DNA from: Candidatus Heimdallarchaeota archaeon B3_Heim
GTDB taxonomy: Archaea; Asgardarchaeota; Heimdallarchaeia; Hodarchaeales; Hodarchaeaceae
Direction of reading: 5' to 3'
DNA: 64,000 nt
Assembly: GCA_003144275.1 (NCBI GenBank)
Contig: NJBF01000014.1
Coordinates: 1-64,000 of the forward strand
In this document: positions 53,634 to 60,970 of the stretch, one piece after another
Position numbering within the stretch: the first letter of the stretch is position 1
How the letters are laid out: every line of letters starts with the position of its first letter
The notes under the pieces: generated by a model
The model's input: the letters and a program-made list of their open reading frames with translations, nothing else
What the model was told of the DNA's origin: nothing
The model's database searches: none
Program-made: the position numbers and the translations under genes

Positions 53634-53680
53634 TTTTTTTTTAGAATACGAGTTAATAATTCTTATTCTCATTTTTTTTT
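53634..53680 (+). terminator. Oligo-T terminator after the cyclodeaminase-type gene
   Basis: Two runs of nine T (53634-53642 and 53672-53680) on the plus strand follow the stop of the cyclodeaminase-type gene. Archaeal intrinsic terminators are typically T-rich runs without a needed hairpin, so this convergent gap probably terminates rightward transcription. Confidence 0.4.
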
Positions 53681-55093
53681 CTAGACTAACATTTCGAAGA
53701 ACCACACAAGATCCAATAATAAAGAATAACTGATTGTAATTCCTTCTTTTGACCTTGTTCCGAGGATAGAATATTCGATACCTTTCTCAGAGCCCTTCAC
53801 TTTAACATTTAAGTTTCCAGCCTCACTGATTTGATTTGCAACAACAGTTCGGTGTTTAATTTGGTCTTGGATATATTGAGTTCCAGTTATCTCAATATTT
53901 TTCCATGGATTATCCCAAGAAGGTGGTCGTGAATTGTGGGGATTGTCTATTTGGAGAGAGAATTGATGCTTGGGAATTTGTATAGAATTTCCCTTAAGAA
54001 GTGCTTGATCAGATGAAGGAAATGTCACACGAAGGAGGGGCAATTGCGATGAGAAAGTCTCAATTTCAACTGTGTTCTCCTCATAATTGATATTTTTGGC
54101 TTGATACCGAATTGAGGTAAACAATGGGATTAAAAGATTGGATTCCGTTGTTTTTTGGACAATATACTTCGCATTCTGCGGACTTATTGATCCAAGTTGA
54201 TCAGTACTTACTTCCATTTTCGGGGGGGAAGCACTTTCCATTTTTTCCTGGTGAATTTTTTTTTCTTCCAGTTTTTTCAAATCTCTCTCTGGATGAAGCT
54301 TGATTTTTGGAAGTCTAGTAAGTTTATACAAAGCCTCCTCTGCTTGATATTTACTCGTATATGTGTCTTTCAAAGTATGAGTTACAGGGCTACTTGCAGG
54401 GGACCAAGATACTGTGAAGTCTCTTGAATCTCCCTGTGTTTCATCTGATTTTAGTAGATACCCTTTTTGATTCAGTAGACCCACAGAGGCCAAAGCCATA
54501 TTGTAAGCGTTTAGGAAGCTGTTCGGAGTCATAGATTCCATTCTAATTTGAATGACAGTTGTGCCATCTTGATACCAATAGAGGCTATATGCTTCAATAT
54601 CGTAGTTTCGCCGAAGCATCTCTCCCAATTCTGTTTCTAGAAACAAATTACGAACAAATACTGAATTCTCAGCACTTATTTTAAAACGCTGGTCAAAAAG
54701 AGGAACTCCCAACTTGACTCTAGTTTTAGGATCATTCCAGGTGATTTGGGGAGATACTAAAAGATTTAACCTATCATTACTTGACTGGCGAAATTTAGCC
54801 CTATCAATAACACCTCGCAAAATTAAATCGCGGTCTGTTACCCCTTCTTGTTTATTTGTTATAACCTTAATCTCAAGAGACTTGAAGGGACCTGCTTTGT
54901 GTGACTCTATAATTGGATCAGAAGATAATCCACCATAATCAATAATTTTAGTATCTGGATAACGACGGACAAGGTAATAGAATACATCCTTCGCGAAGGT
55001 ATTCTCATCCTTTATATTTTGGGAGTATAAGGCGTAAATGATGAAGTAAAGAAAAATGAGAACAATTCCTATTATGAATACAGATTCTAGCAT
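53681..55093 (-). CDS. Membrane-anchored hypothetical protein
   Basis: 470 residues. A single hydrophobic segment at the start (VFIIGIVLIFLYFIIYALY, about residues 5-23) anchors a large, strand-rich domain with alternating polar patches (LNLLVSPQITWNDPKTRV, VTHTLKDTYTSKYQAEEALY, VEIETFSSQLPLLRVTF). The topology is unclear; it could be a large cytoplasmic or external domain. No catalytic motif is seen. It is divergent from the HTH/zinc-ribbon regulator gene. Confidence 0.6.
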   Translation of the reverse strand: MLESVFIIGIVLIFLYFIIYALYSQNIKDENTFAKDVFYYLVRRYPDTKIIDYGGLSSDPIIESHKAGPFKSLEIKVITNKQEGVTDRDLILRGVIDRAKFRQSSNDRLNLLVSPQITWNDPKTRVKLGVPLFDQRFKISAENSVFVRNLFLETELGEMLRRNYDIEAYSLYWYQDGTTVIQIRMESMTPNSFLNAYNMALASVGLLNQKGYLLKSDETQGDSRDFTVSWSPASSPVTHTLKDTYTSKYQAEEALYKLTRLPKIKLHPERDLKKLEEKKIHQEKMESASPPKMEVSTDQLGSISPQNAKYIVQKTTESNLLIPLFTSIRYQAKNINYEENTVEIETFSSQLPLLRVTFPSSDQALLKGNSIQIPKHQFSLQIDNPHNSRPPSWDNPWKNIEITGTQYIQDQIKHRTVVANQISEAGNLNVKVKGSEKGIEYSILGTRSKEGITISYSLLLDLVWFFEMLV

Positions 55094-55205
55094 AGTACAT
55101 TCTCCAAAAAATTAGTTTAACAAATGTATAAGTGAAATATTCCTGTACAGAAACCATGATTTCATTTTCAACATTAAGTGTCGCAAACCATCATTATTAA
55201 TTTAA

Positions 55206-55235
55206 TATTATTCTAGCGGAACTTGTATTATTCTA
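55206..55235 (+). promoter_or_regulatory. Tandem 10-bp repeat upstream of the HTH/zinc-ribbon regulator
   Basis: TATTATTCTA occurs at 55206-55215 and 55226-55235, a 20-bp period (two helical turns), with near matches continuing to GCGGA/AAGGA. It lies in the 190-nt divergent region about 50-80 nt before the regulator gene and could be its autoregulatory site or serve the membrane protein gene on the other side. Confidence 0.3.
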
Positions 55236-55293
55236 AAGGAGAATATTCAATCACTTTGTTACATCTTGCTTAAACAATGTAGAGTTGCTAAAA

Positions 55294-55584
55294 ATGAAAA
55301 CACGACGAGAACAAATTGTAGAATTGTTATCGAAAAATGAAAAAATGACTCTTCAAGAATTAGCTGATTTTACTAAAACATCAGTTAAGACTATAGCTAT
55401 GGACTTAGATTCAGTCCGAAAAACAATAAAGTACGATAATAAGCGAATTGAGGTAAATCCTGCTTCGTGTGTGGCTTGTGGTTATGTGTTTTTAGGTAGA
55501 GGACGAATTAGCGACCCTCATAAATGTCCTGAATGTCATTCAGAAAGGATAAATGCTCAGAAATTTCGTATTGTCTCGATTTGA
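55294..55584 (+). CDS. HTH plus zinc-ribbon transcriptional regulator (COG3357 type)
   Basis: A 96-99-residue protein: an N-terminal winged helix (RREQIVELLSKNEKMTLQEL, KTIAMDLDSVRKTI) and a C-terminal zinc ribbon with CVACGYVF and CPECHSER giving four Cys. This order and the 'PA-C-x2-CGYVF' wording match the archaeal family of small HTH-Zn ribbon proteins. The ATG at 55294 is chosen; an upstream TTG is three codons earlier. It stands alone, divergent from the membrane protein gene and convergent with dut. Confidence 0.88.
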   Translation: MKTRREQIVELLSKNEKMTLQELADFTKTSVKTIAMDLDSVRKTIKYDNKRIEVNPASCVACGYVFLGRGRISDPHKCPECHSERINAQKFRIVSI

Positions 55585-55613
55585 AACAGTAGATATGATT
55601 TTCGGTTGAAAAT

Positions 55614-56033
55614 TTATTCCCCACTACTTCCGAATCCTCCTCCTCTGTCCGATTGATCATCAAGCCATTTAGATTCACTGATTTGCACTTTTACAACTCT
55701 GTGAATGATTAATTGAGCTACTCTATGGCCAGGTTGGATTAGATGATCCTCCACCCCTCTGTTGTTCATAACAATCATTATTTCCCCCCTATATCCAGAA
55801 TCAATTATTCCTGCGGTACAAAAAACTCCTTTCTTTGCTAGTGAACTTCTACTTTCGATTTTCCCAAAGAAACCAGCTTCAATCTCTAGACATATACCAG
55901 TGTGAACAATGTCAGTACTCCCAGTAGGGAGAGTTAGATCATCAATTGCATATAGATCAAAAGCAGCGTCATTTAAATTATGTTTTGTTGGAATTTGGGC
56001 TTTTTTAGACATTTTTTTAACTTTTAACTGCAT
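55614..56033 (-). CDS. dut: dUTP diphosphatase (trimeric dUTPase)
   Basis: 139 residues with all five dUTPase motifs: DAAFDLYA, ESRSSLAKKG, AGIIDSGYRGEI, GHRVAQLI and the C-terminal RGGGFGSSG that closes over the site. It hydrolyses dUTP to dUMP and PPi, keeping uracil out of DNA and supplying dTMP precursors. The start (MQLKVKKMSKKAQ) or an internal M8 may be used. It lies downstream of rocD in the same direction with a ~95-nt gap. Confidence 0.95.
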   Translation of the reverse strand: MQLKVKKMSKKAQIPTKHNLNDAAFDLYAIDDLTLPTGSTDIVHTGICLEIEAGFFGKIESRSSLAKKGVFCTAGIIDSGYRGEIMIVMNNRGVEDHLIQPGHRVAQLIIHRVVKVQISESKWLDDQSDRGGGFGSSGE

Positions 56034-56126
56034 TATTTTTCAATTCCGGTTTACAATCGACTTTAAAGAGATGTGATTGCGTTCTCGCTCATTCTAAATC
56101 TGAATAAACCCCCCCTTCTTTTTAAC

Positions 56127-57335
56127 TCAGGATCCAAGTATCTCTTTAATAATATTCACAGCCCACAGAATTTCTTCCTCTTTGATAACAAGTGGTGGAG
56201 CAAATCTGATAGCGTAATCATGAGTTTCCTTGGCTAAAATTCCTTTGTCTATTAATTGTTGTGTAAACGGCCGAGCTTTCTCTGTTAATTCGATCGCAAT
56301 TAATAATCCTTTACCCCGAACCTCCTTGATTCTAGGGTGTTTAATTTCTTTTAACTTTTGCAGAAATAATTCACCCATAGTCGTGGCCTTTTCATCAAGT
56401 TTTTCATCGACAAGAATGTCCAAAGCTGCGTCGCCCACTGCGCACGCTAATGGAAAACCACCAAAAGTCGATCCATGTGTACCAGGAGTAAAAACTTTCA
56501 TAATTTCCTTGCGACTGACAACTGCAGAGACAGGTAGCAGACCTCCTCCTAATGCCTTTCCCAAAGTCATGACATCGGGGATAATTCCATCATGTTGATG
56601 ACAAAACATCTTTCCAGTCCGACAAAATCCAGTTTGGATTTCGTCTAGAATCATCAGTACATTATTTACTGTGCAGATTTCACGTACTTTCTTTAAATAC
56701 CCCCCTTTCGGAATCAAAACCCCCGCTTCACCTTGGATAGGTTCAACCATAAACCCTACAGTATTTGGAGTTATAGCTTTTTCAAGAGCTTCAATATTAT
56801 CGTAAGGTATTACTTTAAATCCTGGTGTATATGGTCCGAAACCAGTGTATGCATCTGGGTCAGTAGAAAAGCCAATAATGGTTGTGGTTCGACCATGAAA
56901 ATTATTTTCACAGACTATAATTTCGGCTTTATCTTTCTCAACTCCCTTTTCTTCATAACCCCATTTTCTTGTCATTTTAATTGCAGTTTCGACTGCTTCT
57001 GCCCCTGTGTTCATGGGTAGGGCCATATCGAACCCCTCTCCACAAATATCAAGCAGATGTTTAAGAAAAAGACCCATGCGGTCGTTGTGGAATGCTCGCG
57101 AGGTCAATGCGACACATTTTAGCTGTTCTTCAAGAGCCTCAACTATTTTCGGGTGTAGGTGGCCCTGATTGACAGCAGAATAAGCCGAAAGGCAATCTAA
57201 ATATTTTTTTCCTTCAGGGTCATAAACCCAAACTCCTTTGGCTTTGGTAATTACAACAGGTATGGGATGATAATTATGTGCACCATATTGCACATCAAAC
57301 TCAATGTATTCTTTAGAATTAGGCATAACAATCAC
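56127..57335 (-). CDS. rocD: Class III aminotransferase, ornithine aminotransferase type
   Basis: 402 residues. GAHNYHPIPVVI near the N-terminus, NTGAEAVETAIKM, FHGRTTTIIGFS, ILDEIQTGFCRTG and the PLP lysine K260 in TLGKALGGG fit class III enzymes; the GAHNYHP start and overall reading are those of ornithine-delta-aminotransferase. It would convert ornithine and a 2-oxoacid to glutamate semialdehyde and an amino acid. M4 (MPNSKEY) may be the true start. It may share ornithine metabolism with the cyclodeaminase-like gene upstream. Confidence 0.88.
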   Translation of the reverse strand: MIVMPNSKEYIEFDVQYGAHNYHPIPVVITKAKGVWVYDPEGKKYLDCLSAYSAVNQGHLHPKIVEALEEQLKCVALTSRAFHNDRMGLFLKHLLDICGEGFDMALPMNTGAEAVETAIKMTRKWGYEEKGVEKDKAEIIVCENNFHGRTTTIIGFSTDPDAYTGFGPYTPGFKVIPYDNIEALEKAITPNTVGFMVEPIQGEAGVLIPKGGYLKKVREICTVNNVLMILDEIQTGFCRTGKMFCHQHDGIIPDVMTLGKALGGGLLPVSAVVSRKEIMKVFTPGTHGSTFGGFPLACAVGDAALDILVDEKLDEKATTMGELFLQKLKEIKHPRIKEVRGKGLLIAIELTEKARPFTQQLIDKGILAKETHDYAIRFAPPLVIKEEEILWAVNIIKEILGS

Positions 57336-57702
57336 ATTATCTATACAGATTATCCTTAAAATAAGGAAGAAGTTTATTGTTTAGAGATCTCTGAATGGAC
57401 AAAATATCAATACGATAAAAAACTTTCGAATGTAGCAATATTGATCACTAGAATTTCTATATTTTTGTCCATCTTTAATAGTAATTTATGGGGATTGGTC
57501 AATTTCAACTGAATTAATTTCTTCACAGTCTATTGAATTGTTGAAAACTCTATTGGCTATTCCCAAAATTCATCATAATTATGTAGATTATTGGTAAAAT
57601 TTCTAATTGGAACGAATTAAATACTATATTATTCAAAAAAGTATATTAAGAGAATCCTTACGTATCTTAATGGTCAACTAAAGATTGGGGAGAAAATGAT
57701 TA
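57336..57702. promoter_or_regulatory. Intergenic region upstream of rocD
   Basis: About 370 AT-rich nt between the start of rocD and the end of the hypothetical gene 57703-58434, both leftward. TATA-like runs such as TTATTTTAAGG (minus strand, near 57357-57368) are plausible for rocD. A short rightward frame at its right end overlaps the hypothetical gene antisense and is not believable. No repeat or RNA gene is seen. Confidence 0.25.
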
Positions 57703-58434
57703 TCAATCGTTATAGAAATCAATATATCGGAAGTGTGGCGGATCATACAGTGATTCATCTTGGAGCACGTTACAAACAAATTCAAAAAGTTTCAAAACTG
57801 ATTCAGGCTGGTTGGCCGCACAGCCTAAATTTAATTTTACTGAGAATTGTCTCATTCTATGTTCATCTAAGCTCCCCCCTGTCTCTTTGCCAGTAATCCA
57901 CCCTCTCCTGATTTTATAAATTTCTTTCTCAACAAAATCTGGAGGTTTATTTTTCTTAAAATACTCCAGGTCTTCCTCATCAAACACAGGATCTTGGAAA
58001 AATTCGTCTATATCCACTGCTACAAAGAAACATCTATTCGAGGAGGGTATATATTGTTCAAAATCAATGTAAACGTTCGTCGACTCTGCCCCTACTAAAC
58101 TATACAGGATTAAGATTATTGAATCCTCGGTAACGTAATCTACTAGCTCCGTATCTCTTATCGTCTTATCTGGTTTACCTTTCTTTCGCATAAGAAGTTT
58201 AGAACTAATGGTTTCATAATAATGTCTCATAAATATTTCGGTAATTTCTAGCGATGACAGATCACATCCTCGTTGCCGTAATTTCTCAATAAACTTATCC
58301 GATTTTATGATTGTTAAAAAATCTCTAAATCTTTCAAACTTAGAGTCTGGGATTTTTTCTATCTCACTTATCGGGGAAAGAACTACTAGGTTAACCTTAT
58401 CTAATCCACGAGCACCCACTAAATACAACCTCAA
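57703..58434 (-). CDS. Hypothetical protein
   Basis: A 243-residue protein of no recognised family. It has a strand-rich beginning (RLYLVGARGLDKVNLVVLS), helical parts and two Cys-bearing stretches (RGCDLSSLEIT and NLGCAANQ) without a clear metal site. Composition is gene-like, with an acidic middle (FDEEDLEYFKKNKPPDF). It starts at ATG 58434 and stands alone between gaps of ~370 and ~230 nt. Confidence 0.55.
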   Translation of the reverse strand: MRLYLVGARGLDKVNLVVLSPISEIEKIPDSKFERFRDFLTIIKSDKFIEKLRQRGCDLSSLEITEIFMRHYYETISSKLLMRKKGKPDKTIRDTELVDYVTEDSIILILYSLVGAESTNVYIDFEQYIPSSNRCFFVAVDIDEFFQDPVFDEEDLEYFKKNKPPDFVEKEIYKIRRGWITGKETGGSLDEHRMRQFSVKLNLGCAANQPESVLKLFEFVCNVLQDESLYDPPHFRYIDFYND

Positions 58435-58667
58435 AATGATTGCTTGATATTTAATAGTCTACAGTATTTATAATTACCCTATAACTCTATAATCCTACAG
58501 CACCTTAAATTCAATGATACGTATCGGATATTAAATTCTATAATTCATTCTATACTCCACAACTGGATACCACGTTAAAGGAATACGCGAGTATAAGTTA
58601 ATTTCAAGTATTAATAAAAAACATCTTTTTTTTTAGGAGAATTTGATTATTATCTAGATTCATCCAG

Positions 58668-59129
58668 TCAAGTACCATAGTTGAGTATTTGATTTTGTTT
58701 TACTTTCCGCAATGTGATTGAAGTATAGGTTTTGTTTACCCCTTCAATGAGGGAAATCTGCTTCTCAACAATATCGTGCAAATTATCGATCGAAGCAGCA
58801 TTTCCAATACATAGAATATCATGAATTCCTGTTGTGATCTTTATTACATGAATTTCTGTTATTCCATCAAGAATCGATATAATATCTTCCATATGACTAG
58901 CATCGATATCTAACTCGCAGATAAATTCTATTTGATAATGAATTTTCGCGGGATCTATATCAATTGTAAATCGTTGAATTACTCCCTGAGTTTCTAGTTT
59001 TTTTACCCGATCAGATATCGTTTGTGGGGAAACTTTCAATTGGGTTGCAATATCACGATATCTCTTTCTTCCATCCTTACTAAGAGCGTGTAAAATTATG
59101 TGATCATTTTCATCCAATGCTTTATCCAT
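58668..59129 (-). CDS. Lrp/AsnC-family transcriptional regulator
   Basis: 153 residues: an N-terminal HTH (LDENDHIILHALSKDGRKRY, VSPQTISDRVKKLETQGVI) and the C-terminal RAM/ligand-binding alpha-beta sandwich (YQIEFICELDI, IHVIKITTGIHDILCIGNA). Members control amino-acid or central metabolism genes in archaea, and ligand binding alters assembly. It follows the membrane protein gene by ~50 nt, so co-transcription is possible. Confidence 0.9.
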   Translation of the reverse strand: MDKALDENDHIILHALSKDGRKRYRDIATQLKVSPQTISDRVKKLETQGVIQRFTIDIDPAKIHYQIEFICELDIDASHMEDIISILDGITEIHVIKITTGIHDILCIGNAASIDNLHDIVEKQISLIEGVNKTYTSITLRKVKQNQILNYGT

Positions 59130-59176
59130 TGACGGATGTCTCCAAATTGTCGGTGATTTTTAATTTTCTTTCTTGT

Positions 59177-59992
59177 TTACGAATTAGAAACTTTTCCTAA
59201 GCGCCAAATTAACCAGTAACGATGGGCAATACTTGCAGGTAGCAAAGCAGGTATTAATACCATGAGACCAAGGACAACTAATGTTCCTAGTTCTAATTTT
59301 AAAGTTAAAAGGATCGCCCAGATTCCACCGGCAAAGATAGCGTAGACTATAATGAATACAACATAGTCTGCCACGGTATCAAACGCCCCTTTAAGAAATC
59401 CAAACATGCTATTCAAAAGCAAGATGCCCAGTTCAATTATTCCTTGAATTATTAGTTTTATAAATTCTAAAAATCCCTGAAATACAGATGCCCCTCCCAA
59501 GATAACCGATCGAGCGCCAGCGAAAATAGAATCCAATCCTAGATATGCACCAGGTATCGCAATAAATAGTGTATAGAGAAAGAGGAAAACTAAAGCTAAA
59601 ATTTCATTCAAATTGGTAAATAATATCAGAATTCCTGTCAGAAGTGCAAATGGGGTCATTAAGATAGAAAAACTAACTAAACCATCTATTCCAGGATTCA
59701 TTTCTTTTTTATCGGGATTTTGAGAGAAGAATCGGATCGCTCGATGTGCCTGAGTATAAGTTTTAGTTGGACGTTCTCTACGGGTGAATCGAACATACGA
59801 TTCATTTTTGGGTCTTTGAGAAGGTTTGACTATCACATTTCCAAAATCAATGTCAGATATTTCATCTCTGGCGATTTTACCCGCACGTTTCATCTCACGG
59901 TTAATTACATTACCTGCCTCGACAGCTTTCTTTCCAAAAAATCGTCCAAGCTTCTTAGTTGTGGACTCATCTTTTTCACTCATTCTTTTCAA
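59177..59992 (-). CDS. Polytopic membrane protein of unknown function
   Basis: 271 residues: a ~100-residue basic cytoplasmic N-terminus (KKLGRFFGKKAVEAGN), then about five or six hydrophobic segments (SFSILMTPFALLTGILILF, ALVFLFLYTLFIAIPGAYL, VVFIIVYAIFAGGIWAILL, LVVLGLMVLIPALLP). No transporter signature is recognised. A second in-frame start four residues in (MSEKDE) is likely. It is divergent from the DNA glycosylase gene. Confidence 0.65.
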   Translation of the reverse strand: MKRMSEKDESTTKKLGRFFGKKAVEAGNVINREMKRAGKIARDEISDIDFGNVIVKPSQRPKNESYVRFTRRERPTKTYTQAHRAIRFFSQNPDKKEMNPGIDGLVSFSILMTPFALLTGILILFTNLNEILALVFLFLYTLFIAIPGAYLGLDSIFAGARSVILGGASVFQGFLEFIKLIIQGIIELGILLLNSMFGFLKGAFDTVADYVVFIIVYAIFAGGIWAILLTLKLELGTLVVLGLMVLIPALLPASIAHRYWLIWRLGKVSNS

Positions 59993-60244
59993 GCATCCTT
60001 TTTAGTAAGTCATTAAACTGACCCTTAGATTTTTAAGCATTCTTCTAAAGGTATACAATTTCTCCATCCATTATTATTAGAAAAAAGTTCCGCCTTAATG
60101 TGTCAAGAAAAAGAAAATAGAATTATCATAGTTCTTGCTATTTTTGTAAGATATCTAAAGAAAAATAAGATAAAGAGTTTATGATTGCTAAACCCTTAAG
60201 AATTTCTCTCTTAGCTTTTAAGTGATTGAATAGAGTGTAATTAC

Positions 60245-60952
60245 TTGATTAGTGAATCGCAGCTTAACACGTTACATAATTTTACTGAACTTCTCCTTAA
60301 ATGGTTTGAAAAGAACAGACGTGATTTACCTTGGAGAAAAAAAAGAGATCCTTATCATATTCTTGTGAGCGAAATTATGCTGCAGCAAACCAAAGTGGAC
60401 CTTGTAATTCCGATCTATGAGGAATTTCTAAGAAGATTTCCAACAATAGAGGTTTTAGCAGGTGCTTCTCTAGAGCAAGTACGATTAATAACAGACAAAC
60501 TTGGGTATACTCGGAGAAGTAAATTTCTTTTTGAGATTGCAAAAGAACTAAGTGATAGAAGAAAGGGTGTATTTCCCTCCTCTCTTGATGAGTTATTAGA
60601 ATTGAAAGGTATTGGCCGATATACTGCAGGAGCTATCCTCAGTTTTGCGTTTGAAAAAAATGATAAGAACGCAGCCATTGTTGATGTGAATGTCGAGAGA
60701 GTGATTAGTCGAATCTTTGGCACTTGGAGAGACGAAAGAAATGCTAAATTTGATAGAAGAATGTGGGCATTTGCAGAAGAATTTATTATAAATGGTAATG
60801 TCTGGACAAAAAATCAAGCGATTATGGATTTAGGAGCTATTCTTTGTGTTTCTTCAAATCCCAGATGCTATATATGTCCTATGAACGTTCTCTGCAAATA
60901 TTATAAACAGGTAGTTCCCAAAATAACTCCATTGGATTCCTTTTTTGAATGA
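60245..60952 (+). CDS. HhH DNA glycosylase of the MutY/MIG type
   Basis: 235 residues. E43 in VSEIMLQQT matches MutY's catalytic Glu, the helix-hairpin-helix is ELKGIGRYTAGAI, the Asp is D147 in AIVDVNVERV, and four Cys (201, 208, 211, 217; C-x6-C-x2-C-x5-C) form the [4Fe-4S] loop. The Nudix-like C-terminal domain that lets MutY recognise 8-oxoG is absent. In the HhH the residue that is Ser in MutY and Lys in endonuclease III is Tyr126, as in the archaeal T/G-mismatch enzyme Mig.MthI, so a thymine glycosylase acting on T:G is the better guess. It starts at TTG. It overlaps nothing; the methylase follows 18 nt downstream. Confidence 0.88.
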   Translation: MISESQLNTLHNFTELLLKWFEKNRRDLPWRKKRDPYHILVSEIMLQQTKVDLVIPIYEEFLRRFPTIEVLAGASLEQVRLITDKLGYTRRSKFLFEIAKELSDRRKGVFPSSLDELLELKGIGRYTAGAILSFAFEKNDKNAAIVDVNVERVISRIFGTWRDERNAKFDRRMWAFAEEFIINGNVWTKNQAIMDLGAILCVSSNPRCYICPMNVLCKYYKQVVPKITPLDSFFE

Positions 60953-60970
60953 ATAACAAATGGTGATACT

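Noticed and set aside
57696..57896. 66-codon rightward frame at the end of the rocD upstream region
   Set aside because: Almost entirely antisense to the hypothetical gene 57703-58434; no own promoter or motif.
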